A stretch of 64,000 nt of DNA, from positions 6,184,963 to 6,248,962 of the forward strand of contig JAQFVV010006208.1 in the NCBI GenBank assembly GCA_028023455.1, written 5' to 3'. A model generated the notes under the pieces. It was not told the DNA's origin and did not search any database. It worked only from the letters and a program-made list of their open reading frames with translations. Positions 10,800 to 21,155 of this stretch are shown piece after piece (within the stretch, counting starts at the first letter, position 1; every line of letters begins with the position of its first letter). Origin of the DNA: Epiperipatus broadwayi. Taxonomy: Eukaryota; Onychophora; Udeonychophora; Euonychophora; Peripatidae. A program made the position numbers and the translations under genes.

Positions 10800-11860
10800 T
10801 TACTCATGGATAAAATTAGGTCTAGTAAGGGTGAATCATGGAGGATTGTAGTACCTGACTCCCTGATTGACAAACTATTCATGTAGGCTCATTGTAATTA
10901 TAGGCATTATGGTGCTCCTAAAATTATGGTGTTCTCAAATCAATTTTTTACTGGCATCAAATGTATCATCATGTAATCAAGAGAATTAAAACTTGTGAGG
11001 TTTGCATAAAATATAAGCACTGCAGTCAATCATATGTGGGTGTGCTGCACCCCATAATTCCTTACCAACATAATGAATTATTAGTGCTTGATTTTTATGA
11101 GCCCCTCCCACATTTCCAATTGGCAAAAGTTTATATTAGTTACATATGACATGTTTACTAAGTTGGTATCAGCTTATCCCATACCTAAAACTAGTGCTTA
11201 TGTAATTAAATGCATGTTAGAATATCAGTTTCCTGTAGTTGGAAATCCTGATATTATTTTAACAGACCATGCAACTGTCTTCATATCTAATCGATGAAGC
11301 AGTTGGATTCAATCCCAAAAACTCAAGCATATTATGAGCTCCATAAGAAACCTGCAGTCTAATCCCTGTGAATGTGTTGGTTGATTATTCAGGGTTTATA
11401 TAGCAATGATCATAAAAAGTAGGTTCATAAACTTCCTGAGGTTGTAAAGTATATAAATAGTACCCTTAATGAGTCAACTAATTTTACACCCATCAGATTG
11501 CACTATGACCAGCAGAAGCCATTGTTAATAAAAATGCCATTGCCAATCATTCATGAAGAAATTGATAATGATAGAAACATTGGAAAAGCTAAAGTGAAAC
11601 TTTGGATTATGGGGGCTGAAAGAGTAAAAAAATCATATAATAGACCACATCCATTCAAAATTGGTGACTCAATATTGGTCAAAACATCTCATGTTAGCAA
11701 TCCACAAATGAATCAATTTAAAAAATTCCTAAGTCTTTATGAGGGTCCATACCAAATTAAATGTAAAGTGGGAGAAAATGCATTTATGCTTACCACCCTG
11801 GAGGGAGTAAAAGGGACTTATAATGCAAGAAGTTTAATTCCTTATCCTTCTGATAAATAA
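10800..11860 (+). pseudogene. Integrase and C-terminal GPY/F module of the gypsy-like element
   Basis: Several frames cover the integrase. CEVCIKYK is the zinc-binding CxxC of the N-terminal domain (about 11000). LVLDFYEPLP (11080) holds the first catalytic Asp and IILTDHATVF (about 11256) the second. The last frame, 11498-11860, contains FKIGDSILVKTSHVS and LYEGPYQIKCKVGENAFML, the GPY/F module that ends gypsy integrases, closing with ARSLIPYPSDK. Stops at 11149 and 11297 and missing sequence for the catalytic Glu region show decay. No flanking LTR pair was recognised. Confidence 0.8.
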
Positions 11861-11869
11861 AAATTAATA

Positions 11870-12860
11870 GATTAAGTTTTTGATGGCACCCTGAAGAGAT
11901 GAACTGGAATAGAATATTATCATTGTTTTCATAAAAAAATGGTTTAAATATTTGTTATAATGTTTAATCAGTATATGAAATAATGAATATAAAATTGGTA
12001 AAATTAAAAATTATATTTTGTGAAAGTATATTTAATGATGTTTTGGTAATGTAAATTTTTTTTATCAGTAGAACAGGAATAACTGTACCCTTTACAATTG
12101 GTGCAGATAGTTCAGGTAGGGTTGGATAAGTATATTAAAAAATAAATTTAGTTTATTTTCTAGCATATAATTTTGATGTTGTAGGTAGTAGGAGTTCAAA
12201 CTCAGTAGATAGGAATTTTTAAAGATACATTAGATAGTTCAAACTCATTTTGAGATGAATTAAATAATAAAATGACACAATAAATTGTTTAAAAGTTAGT
12301 ATTAATTTTGATTTATTATATTTAAAAGAGACTACAGAGATAGAATAGCTTAATTATAGTGATAAATATTTTATATTATCGGTTTAAAGTAATTATTTTG
12401 TTTAAAATATTATTTGAATGATAGTTAATTTCATATTAGTTTAGAATGTGTTGAAAGTATCACATGGTTAGAGGTGATTGTATGAATATGTGAGCTTTCA
12501 TAAGTTATGGAAAGAAAACTTTAATTTTAACTTGTTAACAAAAATTTGATACATAATAAAGTGTAACACATATAAAGTAAAGAGATAATATTAGAAAAGT
12601 AATAATTAAAAATTATTATTTTATTTAGGTGTAGTATTTTATTTTTAAATCAATTTTAGCTTATTAAAATATTAAAAATTGTTTTAATAAAGATTTAATA
12701 TTTTTAGATAAAAATATTTAATATTTAAAGTATTAAATATTTTTGATAATATTTAATAATTGATGACTCATAGTTTTAAAACTTAATTTTAAAAATGATA
12801 TTGATATAGTTATGTAAATGAACAGATATTTACAAGCAGTATTTATAAATGAATCATTGG
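11870..12860. other. AT-rich non-coding stretch after the gypsy relic
   Basis: No gene seen. It may hold the remains of the element's 3' LTR, but I could not match it to an upstream partner. Confidence 0.45.
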
Positions 12861-12862
12861 AT

Positions 12863-12990
12863 TAAGACCAGTATAAAAACAGAGATTGAGACCAGTATAA
12901 AAACAGAGATTGAGGCCAGTATAAAAACAGAGATTGAGACCAGTATAAAAACAGAGATTGAGACCAGTATAAAAACAGATTGAGGCCAGT
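12863..12990. repeat. Tandem repeat, 24-bp unit, about five copies
   Basis: The unit GACCAGTATAAAAACAGAG plus ATTGA repeats head to tail five times. Copies differ by one base (gaccag or ggccag), and the last lacks two bases. No coding potential. Confidence 0.85.
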
Positions 12991-13935
12991 CTAGATCAAT
13001 TTTTCCAGATTTTTAGAAATTTACAAATTCGGATTAAAAAAGATTTAGTTTGAAATTTATAACTATATATTTTTTATATTGTGACTAGTAATTTCTTTTA
13101 AATTATTATTATTTTACTTAAAAGCATTTTGAGAAATGTAATTGGAATAATTATTTAAATAATGTTTCACTAAGCACCAAATTTTCTTATTAGACTATTC
13201 TTCTTGAAACTTAGCTTAGGATCTCAATAATTCTATGGAATATGATAGTAGTTACTTAAATATTAGGACAATGAACACCAAATATCAAGCAATACACTGC
13301 AACAAGATCAGAGACGATTTATATAAGAACTGAAATTTTTATAAATTGCATGTCTGGGATGAGTGAACATTTGTTTGAAATAACTTTATCATATTACAGT
13401 GAAGCTAATTTATTAAAGTTAATTAAGAAGAATTGGATATTTATCAAAAATCATTATTGTAGTATTAAATTTGAAAGAAAGAAAAAAAGTTAAAACACTG
13501 CATCTACGTTCAAAAACTGAATTTAAAATGTTTTTATGGTATAATAGTATGACTGTTTATTATATAATTGATAGTAACAATTTACATTTAATTGGACTTA
13601 TGTTTAAGAACCATGCATTTAAAGGCAAATTGAAGATGACTTTTGAATGTCTTTTATGTTTTTAAAAGAACTTGCTATTGATCAAATCAATAAATCAATT
13701 ATATACTTTAAAAATAACTTTACTTGGAATAAATGAGTTCTGATATATCTTTTTAAAAGATTGAAATTATATCAGATAGGTAATGTTTTGAATGATATAG
13801 CTGTCATTTTACCTGGAAAAGAAAAATATCTAGTGAAAAGATACATGTTTAAAAAGATAAAAATTGTAAATCTTTTAAAGAAAGAAATATTTATCTTAAT
13901 TTATAAATTACATGTCTGCTGATATGCATATTAAA
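12991..13935. other. AT-rich non-coding stretch
   Basis: The frame at 13471-13665 is low-complexity with no domain or splice context; I do not consider it a gene. Confidence 0.5.
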
Positions 13936-14296
13936 TAAATAATTTATTAAAACAGGCAAAACTCTCCATACAGTAGTGCCACTCAGAGGCAACCAGAGTA
14001 ATCAATGGATGCCAGAAGGCTTGTGCATAAAATCTCTATCTAGTGCCTACTCATCCAATATCCCCAGACTAGTTTCTGGCTTGTGGCCTTTGTCAGTGAG
14101 GAGCTTTGGAAACTAGTCTGGGCATATTGAATAAGTAGGCACTAGACAGGGATTTTATGCACAAGCCTTCTGGCATCCATTGATTACTCTGTTTGGCACT
14201 GAGTGCCACTACTGTATCTTTACATGTTTTAATAACAGTAATGCTCTAGCATAAGAAATAGTGATCATGTAATGTTTAGTGGTTTAAATAATTTAT
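13936..14296 (-). mobile_element. Family-2 hammerhead retroposon with target-site duplication
   Basis: The element 13948-14284 lies between 12-bp direct repeats TAAATAATTTAT (13936-13947 and 14285-14296). On the minus strand it starts CCACTAAACATTACATGATC, the family-2 leader, and ends GCCTGTTTTA. Inverted arms (GCAAAACTCTCCATACAGTAG... through the ATCAATGGATGCC block, 13957-14020, and its reverse complement 14160-14225) flank the ribozyme segment. The second half of a ribozyme on the other strand (GAAACTAGTCTGGGC, from about 14109) is fused right after it, so this copy is an internally deleted version of the two-ribozyme form. Confidence 0.8.
14053..14110 (-). ncRNA. Type I hammerhead-like motif, family 2 (one core change)
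   Basis: On the minus strand: CTGACAA core (expected CTGACGA; G8 changed, consistent with CpG decay), stem II GGC/GCC with loop CACAA, GAAAC, TAGTC, TGGGG and ATATTGGAT. Stem I pairs through CCTCA/TGGGG. The G8 change should abolish cleavage. Confidence 0.65.
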
Positions 14297-14299
14297 ATT

Positions 14300-15020
14300 A
14301 TATAATGTTTTCATTAATGTTTTTGACCGATGGAAAATGCGAATATTACTTATATTTACTGCAATATATCTGCTATGCACAATGGCTGAAACATATGTAA
14401 GAAAATATTTTCATATAAAATGAATTTTGAATTATTATTCTATTAAGATATTACATGCCTGGATAAAATTTTCAGAAAGGATTGGAATAAACATTTTATA
14501 TTTTCAGTATCATTAATATTCTTCATGGATTTTATTATTATTATTATTATTATTATCTGTACTTTTTTTTTCTTCAAATGATGCCAAGACAGGATTATGA
14601 TTGTAATATTAAGTTTTTTTAAAAATTGGGAAATTTATTGCAACTGTTCCCAATATAAATAATAGAATGAGGATTATATATTATCATTACTGTTGTAAGT
14701 TTTGTTTTATTTGAAATGGCTGTAGTGAAAGCTATTTTTATTTTATTTCTTGTCATTCATTGGTAAGATTTACTGGAAATATTTTTTTAATGTTAAGTAG
14801 TGTTAATTCTTATATTACTTTTGTAGATTTTTATTTTATTTGTATTATGTTATAACCTTATTGTAGTAGTGTAATATTGTTTAATTTATAAATAAATTTG
14901 TTAACTGTTTTAAAACTTATATTTTAGAACAGTTGTGATTTATCTGCGTCTTGTTATTTGATTTTTTATTCTACATGCATGATCCTCAGAAATTAATAAT
15001 TTGAAATAGAACTTATTTGG
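14300..15020. other. AT-rich spacer with a short (ATT)n run
   Basis: A (ATT)n microsatellite is at about 14531-14556. No gene or ribozyme seen. Confidence 0.5.
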
Positions 15021-15330
15021 CACATGATCCATAAACATCACATGATCTTCATTTCTTAGGCTTGCTTATAACTATTGTTAAAACAGGCAAAACTCACTAT
15101 ACGTATTGCCACACACAGCAAGCTAGAGTAATCAATAGTGCAGTGCTCTCAGATCCAAGACTCCTCACTGACGAAGGCCATAAGCCAGAAACTAGTCTGG
15201 GAATATTGGATGAATAGGCACTAGATGGGTATTTTATGCACAAGCCCCCTGGCATCCATTGATTACTCTAGCTTGCTGTGTGTGGCAATACGTATAATGA
15301 GTTTTACCTGTTTAACACATGATCCCTAAA
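15021..15330 (+). mobile_element. Family-2 hammerhead retroposon with target-site duplication
   Basis: The element 15036-15315 is flanked by 15-bp repeats, CACATGATCCATAAA (15021-15035) and CACATGATCCCTAAA (15316-15330), 14 of 15 identical. It begins with the leader CATCACATGATC and has inverted arms (AACAGGCAAAACTCACTATA... at 15080 and its complement to 15311) enclosing one ribozyme on the plus strand. Confidence 0.75.
15152..15211 (+). ncRNA. Type I hammerhead ribozyme, family 2 (intact core)
   Basis: Core CTGACGA (15168-15174), stem II GGC/GCC with loop CATAA and an A·A pair at its base, GAAAC, stem III CTAG, cleavage triplet GTC, then TGGGA. Outer stem I is ATCCAA/TTGGAT, an internal loop separates it from inner stem I CTCA/TGGG with one further mismatch. 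Against copies with AGC/GCT this stem II shows a compensatory pair change. The unusual A·A at the 10.1/11.1 position leaves activity uncertain. Confidence 0.7.
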
Positions 15331-15370
15331 GATTACTTAGATATTATTATATTTGATTGAATAACAAAGT

Positions 15371-15371
15371 A

Positions 15372-15404
<33 letters not shown>

Positions 15405-15411
15405 CATCATC

Positions 15412-15443
<32 letters not shown>

Positions 15444-15472
15444 TATTATTATTATTATCATCATCATCCTAG
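15371..15472. repeat. ATT/ATC trinucleotide microsatellite
   Basis: Runs of ATT change into ATC and back to ATT/ATC. Confidence 0.95.
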
Positions 15473-15783
15473 GAGATATGATCATAGGAGATGTGATCAT
15501 TGGTAATTATTTTTAAACGGATACAGCACCAATGAGAGATATTTGATATTGTCACAATAATCAAATACATTATATTTTTAAGAATGCCACATTAAACAAA
15601 GAGAGATTGTACAATGCTTACCTAACATCTTATTATATTATTTATATATTATTGTTAAGCTTTAATCATTAAAGAGATTTAATGTTGAGAGTCATTAAGT
15701 TATCTTAGTTGCTTATTGTTGTTATTATTTTGAAAGAGTAGTTATATAAAGAGCTCACAAATAAGTTCTTAACAAGCTTTGCA

Positions 15784-15846
15784 GAATATCCTCAACCCCA
15801 GACCGGTTTCTGCTACTGGCTTCCTCAGTGATGTGCCAGGATATTC
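15784..15846 (-). ncRNA. Type I hammerhead-like motif, distinct family (3)
   Basis: On the minus strand the outer stem I is nine perfect pairs, GAATATCCT with AGGATATTC. An internal loop follows, then CA/TG, then core CTGAGGA, a short stem II (GC/GC, loop CAGTA), GAAAC, palindromic CCGG in the stem III position, GTC and TGGGG. It shares the layout of family 2 but almost none of the helix sequence. Stem II of two pairs is weak. This is the only copy in the window. Confidence 0.6.
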
Positions 15847-16094
15847 AAGCATTAGATTAAAAATACCAGGACAAGCCTAGCACTTTATCTAATGGATAAC
15901 TATTATGTAGAAAATCTGAAAATTTCAGACATCCATATGTCTTCCAATCCAGCTATCTAACTTAAATAGCCATATGGGACTGAACTAAGTTCATATACAC
16001 CATATATTAATAGCTTTAGCAATATAAAATTGCCAAAGCCTTAATAGCAAAAATTCTAAAATTAAAAAAAAAATCAAGTCAGGTGTCAGATGAC

Positions 16095-16205
16095 CATATA
16101 TAGCTAAACAGTTTGACGTTTCAGTACAATAACAAGTACTTTTCTCACAGCTCTGAGGAAAGTACCTATTATTGTATGAAATATCAGCTATTTAGCTATT
16201 ATATT
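16095..16205. repeat. Inverted pair of hammerhead-like motifs (family 4)
   Basis: Two arms face each other. On the plus strand: AGCT, CTGAGGA (16153-16159), a stem II with AGTAC pairing to GTAT, GAAATATC, AGCT. On the minus strand: GTGAGAA, stem II AGTAC/GTACT with an eight-base loop, then GAAACGTC (complement of 16114-16121). Each arm has half of the intact signals: one keeps CTGAGGA, the other keeps GAAACGTC. Both look like decayed copies of one ancestral ribozyme. Confidence 0.45.
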
Positions 16206-17084
16206 TTTATTACACAGAAGCTCACTATATATATATAGTATGTCAATAATGTTAAAAATTTATCATTATAACTTTGTATAGCAAAAGATATAATACTTTT
16301 CTCAATTTTTGCTGGAAATGATTGCAGAGTGAAAAAAATAACTATATTTCTCTCTATATATGCATAAATTAGTCCTACACACTTTCAGAAATTTAGAAAG
16401 TTTTTATATGTGAAAGTGTTACAGAACTTAGTTTACCTTTTTGTTTATAGCAATTATGTTTCATCTCCTCATTACTTACACATGTGGATCTAAGTGGAAG
16501 CATGTGGTAATTTTAGTTTATATTTTAACAAGTGTTCACTTAACAAACAAAAAAAATACTTTGAGGAATGTAAATTCATATAATTCAATCTGACGATTGG
16601 TTAAAAAAATTATGCCAAAAGTTTCAAGGTTTTAATTTTTTTTTATCTAATGCATAATTAAAAAAAAAAGTTAATTAAATTGTGTAATAATAATTAAAAA
16701 AAATTGTTAATTAAATTGTGTAATAATTATTATTATTATTATTAGGAGCAAAATGAAAACATTGCATTATCTAAATACAGAAAGAAATGTATCCTTATTA
16801 ATATATATATATGCACTCTGCGCACAGATAATGACGCTATTAAACGTAAATAAAATTATTAAAAGTTACCGCCAAGTGCTTTCGGGACAGTTTATAGTCC
16901 CATATTCATGGCGACTTGTATTTGGTTAAGAACTGTAATGTTAATGCAAATTCATATGAAGATGTTATATAGACCATTTTCGAGACAGAGAAAAGCAGGT
17001 CTCTCTTCTATTGATTGCTGCTGGGTTGCTTACAATGTAGTAAGCTTCCCTGACTTAGCGTTTAATATAGTTCATTTCAGAGCA
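16206..17084. other. AT-rich spacer, no gene
   Basis: The frame 16908-17114 overlaps the start of a foldback repeat and has no recognisable domain. A short GC-richer patch at 16860-17070 is unexplained. Confidence 0.4.
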
Positions 17085-17395
17085 AATGACCCTGGCTATT
17101 ATAAAAATCAATAACATTTTCCTTTCATTTATCAATACATCTTTATATATATACATTATATATACACTACACTGCTTGCATCTTTACTGCCCAAACTTTT
17201 TCCTTTTCTAAAATACTTTTTAAATATTTGTGGTTTGTTTAAAAAAAGAAATGTCTAGTTTAAAAAAAGGGAAAAGACTGGGGAGTAAAGAAGCAAGAAA
17301 TTGTAGTGTATATATAATGTAGTATATATAAAAAAGATGTATTGATAAATGAAAGAAAAATGTTATTGTTTTTTTATAATAAGGATTGATTCATT
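17085..17395. repeat. Foldback (inverted repeat) element
   Basis: The left arm, about 17095-17215 (AACATTTTCCTTTCATTTATC... to the CTTCTTTACTG-like block), is the imperfect reverse complement of about 17265-17395 (...GATAAATGAAAGAAAAATGTT). The spacer is about 50 bases. No open frame or ribozyme core was seen. It resembles a MITE or palindromic insertion. Confidence 0.7.
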
Positions 17396-17654
17396 TTTAT
17401 ATTTATTTTTAATTGTATTGATAATTATAAAGATGTAAATATGTATTTTGTAGATCCTTGAAAATGACTATAAATAAAGTGGTTGAAACATTGCATGTTT
17501 TTGTAAACAAATAAATATATATGGTAATGGGAAAAATAAAGTTTTTGGAAAGTAAAAAAGGAGAGTGTTTATATTTTTTGATTGGATCTAGTAGAAAAGA
17601 ACATTATATTATTCAAGAAAATTGAAAATAGTCACAATAATTATGAGCATAAAC

Positions 17655-17770
17655 AATATTGATGAGTAATCATTAAAAACCAGTCAACACTTATACAATC
17701 CCAATATCAATAACAACCAACAATTTCAAACTGTTGTCAAGGCAACCCCCTTTTAACAATAGAGGTGGAA
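17655..17770 (+). repeat. Dispersed repeat, inverted partner at 56395-56490
   Basis: The stretch with CCAATATCAATAACAACCAA and the CTGTTGTCAAGGCAACC block is reproduced in reverse at 56407-56485. The GGTTGCC...GGCAACC palindromic core is present in both. Confidence 0.7.
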
Positions 17771-17939
17771 TTCCACCTTTATTAATGGTTTAATATACTT
17801 ATATAGACATTAAAGATTGCATCTTGACCACAGATATTGAAATTATTGATACAAAGAAGTTTAAATAAACCTCTTTAAATAGATAAATATAACCTATTCT
17901 GAATGTAGACTAATAAATAGTCAAACTGCAATTATAAAT

Positions 17940-18720
17940 TTGGGTTTGATAAGATATGGGTTTGATAAGATATGATAAGGTGATGTATTTTGTGGGCTAT
18001 AATGAGAAACTACAGAAATAAAAATACACTGAGATTATTTAAGTCATCTAGATTTTGTAGATAATGTAATTGTTTTTGCAAATAATGATTCAAAAATTTA
18101 CAGAAGTTATCAGATGAAGATAAGGAAGGCTGAAGTTAAATACTAAAAAGACTAAAATAATATTCAATGGATTATCTTAGAAAGAAAAAAATGAATTAAA
18201 TAAGTCAACAATTACAAATATCTTGGTCAGATTATTAATACAGATGGAAATATAATAAAGGAAATTATTCATAGAATTAAACTTGGATAGTGTTTTTGGT
18301 AGAAATGACTCAATATTAAAAGGGAATATGCCTGTGTGTGTGTTTGAAAAGGATGTTTTTAATAGATGGGTTTTACTTGTTCTTATTTATGAATGTGAGA
18401 CTTGGACATATAACAGAAGAGCAATACAGATATTTTAGGCCATTCAACAAAGTAATGGAGATGAAAATAATAAGAAATATTGATAAAATATTTCAATGAG
18501 AAACAAACAATTATGAATATCATTGAAAGAATTATGCAAAATAAAATAGAACAGATGTGATAATTTGTTGGACTATTTTCATCATCTATCATTAAATATT
18601 GAATGTCTAGAAAATTTTAAACTTTACCCTTTTCAAATACAAACACAATAATTGAAAGAATACAAACTAATGGTCAAAAAAGGAAAGCAGACGCGTCTAC
18701 AGAAATAGACCATGTATGTA
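17940..18720 (+). pseudogene. LINE reverse transcriptase C-terminal fragment (endonuclease/RT type)
   Basis: Broken frames read like the distal part of a non-LTR RT: VIVFANNDS (after the catalytic loop), KAEVKY...KTKIIFNG, YLGQIINTDGN, and further on VLPVLIYECETWTYNRRAIQ. This order is typical of RTE/Jockey-type endonuclease-RT LINEs; the clade is not resolved. The same segments occur on the minus strand at 22.7-24.3 kb. The segment 18545-18680 resembles 61386-61500. Multiple stops show it is dead. Confidence 0.65.
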
Positions 18721-18831
18721 GTAATGAACATTATGTTCATACAAAGGCAAAACTCTCCATACAGTAGAAAGCCAGAGTAATCAATAGTTGCAGGAAGGTG
18801 TGAGCATAAAATCTCTATCTAGTGCCTACTC

Positions 18832-18889
18832 ATCCAATATCCCCAGACTAGTTTCTAACTTGTGGCTTTCATCAGTGAAGAGCCTTAGA
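18832..18889 (-). ncRNA. Type I hammerhead ribozyme, family 2 (intact core)
   Basis: Minus strand: CTGATGA, stem II AGC and AGT with loop CACAA (one weak pair), GAAAC, TAGTC, TGGGG, ATATTGGAT. Inner stem I is TTCA/TGGG plus one mismatch; outer stem I is ATCTAA/TTGGAT with one wobble. Core bases are all present. Confidence 0.65.
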
Positions 18890-19004
18890 TGTGAGAGCAT
18901 TGTACCTACATCTTAGAATCTAATTTTGGACTCAAAGCTAATATGGTAAAAAATGGCTGCTGGAAGGTTGCATTATATTCTAAGATCTAGGTGCAGAACT
19001 CTCA

Positions 19005-19051
19005 TATCCAAGGCTTCTCGCTGATGAAAACTACAAGCTAGAAATTGGATG
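19005..19051 (+). ncRNA. Truncated family-2 hammerhead motif
   Basis: It has ATCCAA, CTGATGA and GAAA, but the segment holding stem III, the cleavage site and inner stem I is deleted (GAAA runs straight into TTGGATGAG). It should be inactive. Confidence 0.65.
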
Positions 19052-19205
19052 AGTAGTCACTAGATAGGAATTTTATGCACATATCTTCCTGCATCTATTG
19101 ATTATTCTAACTTACACTGAGTGGCACCATTATATGGAGAGTTTTGCCTCTGTGTAAACTGCTTGTGTAAGAATAAAGAATGGTGATCATGTGATGTTTA
19201 GTGGA

Positions 19206-19590
19206 GCATAATTTAATTGGGAAAATACAAAAATATTGGCTAGAGAGAAAAAGATGTAAAAAAGAAAAATTCAAAGAAACTGTTCATATGACGATGGCAA
19301 ATAATCTTATAAGTCAACCCAGTGTAGCAATTTCTAATGTCTGAAAGCCTCTAATTGATCTCACTTTTAGAAAAACCAACCTTCGTAGATATTATATGAA
19401 ATTTCTAATATCTGTTGTCTTTGACAGAGTAGTTCAGTTGGTTAGAGCATTGACTTAAAAATTTGAAATTCACAAACCCGCAGGCAAATACTAAATATGA
19501 AATAGAACAGGGCTGGGTATATTGCTAGAAGAGATGATAATAGATGGATAAGTGAAGTCTTAAATGGAACCCCAAGAGAGGCTAAATTTT
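19206..19590 (+). repeat. LINE 3'-part fragments between family-2 insertions
   Basis: The segment 19490-19585 (GGGCTGGGTATATTGCTAGA and GATGATAATAGATGG) matches the 3' coding end of the LINE seen at 20700-20760. The part 19206-19430 is probably the same LINE, badly decayed. Confidence 0.5.
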
Positions 19591-19860
19591 TCATACAGTA
19601 GTACCACCTAGTGCAAGTCAGATTAATCAATGGATGCAGGAAGGTTTTGTTTTGCATAAAATCTCTATCTAGTGCCTACTTTTCCAATATCCCCAGACTA
19701 GTTTCTAGCTTGTGGATTTAATCAGTAAGGAGCCTTGGATCTGAGAGCACTGCACCTAGTCCTTAGGATCCAATGCAACCCTGTAGCAGCCACCTTTTAC
19801 TTTTTTAGTTAACCATAAAACTATGAATCCAAAATGAAGGACAATAATGTTTTCAATCCA
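19587..19860 (-). mobile_element. Family-2 hammerhead element, partial
   Basis: It contains the arm (CATACAGTAGTACCACCTAG), the ribozyme on the minus strand and the half of the palindromic centre with CAGCCACCTTTTA. The second ribozyme and arm are missing. Confidence 0.7.
19682..19740 (-). ncRNA. Family-2 hammerhead motif with one core change
   Basis: Minus strand: CTGATTA (G8 changed to T), a stem II with AGCT on its 3' side, GAAAC, TAGTC, TGGGG, ATATTGG. The outer stem (CCAA/TTGG) is kept. The core change should inactivate it. Confidence 0.6.
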
Positions 19861-19969
19861 AACTCATTCAATTATATGATCATATAGTCCTGAACTTAAT
19901 TCAGCATCTATATCTTTTGATGTCTTTGGTTCTTTAATAACCATAGTCACCATCATTCTATCTGGCAGG

Positions 19970-20185
19970 ATTGGTATTAAACCACGAAACATCACAATAA
20001 CACCATTCCCTGTGCTTACACAATCTGTTATAACAGGAAAAACTCTCCATACAGTAGTGCCACCTAGTGCATTCATTGATTACTCTGGTTTGCACCAGAT
20101 GGCACTACTATATGGAAAATTTTGATTATGATATTACAGTTTTGTAAGCATAGAGAATGGTGATCATGTGCTGTTTAGTGGACTG
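19970..20185. mobile_element. Family-2 element lacking the ribozyme
   Basis: It has leader-like sequence at both ends (ACCACGAAACATCAC at 19980 and GATCATGTGCTGTTTAGTGG at 20161) and both inverted arms, but the interior with the ribozyme is deleted. The result is a short, nearly perfect foldback. Confidence 0.7.
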
Positions 20186-20459
20186 AAGAGATTATAAAAG
20201 ACAGAAAGAGACCATGTGTGATATGAATGGATGAAATTTGTTGATGTGATATGGGAAAGAATGTTTATGAATCTGAAAAAAAACGAAGAAATCTTTACCT
20301 TGCAATTAATTTATAATAGTTAAAAATGATGATGAAGGATAATAAATAAATAAAGATTAAATTACTACCTATAAGTGAGAATTGAACATTTTAAAAAGCT
20401 AGAAAGTTCATAATTATTGACTATTACAAAATCAAAGAATATAACTTGATATACAGTAA

Positions 20460-20945
20460 TGTAACTAATATTAAAAGGAATTATGCCTATGTGTTTGAAA
20501 AAGAAGGTTTTTAATGTATTTTACCAGTGCTTACTTATGGATCGGAGACTTGGACACTTAATAGAAGAGCAATACAGAGACTTCAGACCAGTCAAAGAGG
20601 TATGGAGAGATGCATGCTAGGAGTAACAAGAAGAGATCAAAAACACAATATATGTGCAAGAGAATAAACAGGTATTATTGATATCATTGAAAGACTAGAC
20701 TGAAATGGAGTTGGGCTGGACATATAGCTAGAAGTGATGATAATAGATGGGCAAATGAAATCTTAAACTGGATGCAAAAAGATAATAAAAGACCCAGAGA
20801 GAGACCACATGTGAGATGGATGGATGAAATAGGAAAGTATGCAGAGGTGTTGTGGAGAAGAAAGGCTAGAGATCGGAGAAGATGGATTGAACTTGGAGAG
20901 ATCTTCATCCTGCAGTGGATTGATGATGTTTGATGATGATGAACT
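20460..20945 (+). pseudogene. LINE 3' coding end (endonuclease/RT type)
   Basis: Reading across frame breaks gives VLPVLTYGSETWTLNRRAIQ, then a block with MERCMLGVTRRDQ, IIDIIERLD, KWSWAGHIARSDDNRWANEI, RPRERPHVRWMDEI and ARDRRRWIELGE. This C-terminal series is shared by many animal endonuclease-RT LINEs. It ends at a (GATGATGAT)-rich stretch at about 20945, probably the element's 3' end. Fragments of the same family are at 17940, 22696 (minus) and 57585. Confidence 0.8.
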
Positions 20946-21031
20946 AATATAACTTTAAACAAATATTTTTAAAAAATTCATTTTAAATACGGGGAGAGGA
21001 AAATAATATTTTAATCATTTTTGCAATTAAA

Positions 21032-21155
21032 AAATGATGAAAACGTCAAGCGTTGGTGACCGAGTGGTCAGCACAGCTGCCTTACAAGCAGTTGTCCCGG
21101 GTTCGCTTTCTGGCCGATGTTTTGACACATGAAAAAAAAAAAAAAAATGATGGAA
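21032..21155 (+). mobile_element. tRNA-derived SINE
   Basis: The tRNA-like region 21049-21120 starts AGCGTTGGTGACCGAGTGG (A-box-like) and has an anticodon-like arm CTGC-CTTACAA-GCAG, a B-box-like GGGTTCGC and an end CCGATGTT that pairs with its start. A short linker (TTGACACATG) leads to an A-run of about 15. Flanks AAATGATGAAAA (21032) and AAATGATGGAAA (21144) look like an 11/12 target duplication. Other copies: 25055, 56812 (minus), 61931. Confidence 0.75.

Larger units (their letters stand above)
18735..19205 (-). mobile_element. Long family-2 element with two opposed hammerhead motifs
   Basis: The longest layout of family 2: inverted arms at both ends (GCAAAACTCTCC at about 18745 and GGAGAGTTTTGCC at about 19137), one ribozyme on each strand (18832-18889 minus, 19005-19051 plus), and a palindromic centre. 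The leader lies at the right end on the minus strand (ATGATCACCATTC... ending at 19205). It interrupts the LINE relic around it. Confidence 0.75.

Noticed and set aside
15371-15472. Regularly spaced repeats that could suggest a CRISPR-like array
   Set aside because: Plain ATT/ATC microsatellite without spacers; the genome is animal-like.
19424-19500. tRNA-like segment (TAGTTCAGTTGGTTAGAGCA)
   Set aside because: Only the D-arm/A-box is convincing; no anticodon stem, T-arm or acceptor pairing can be drawn, so I do not call a tRNA.
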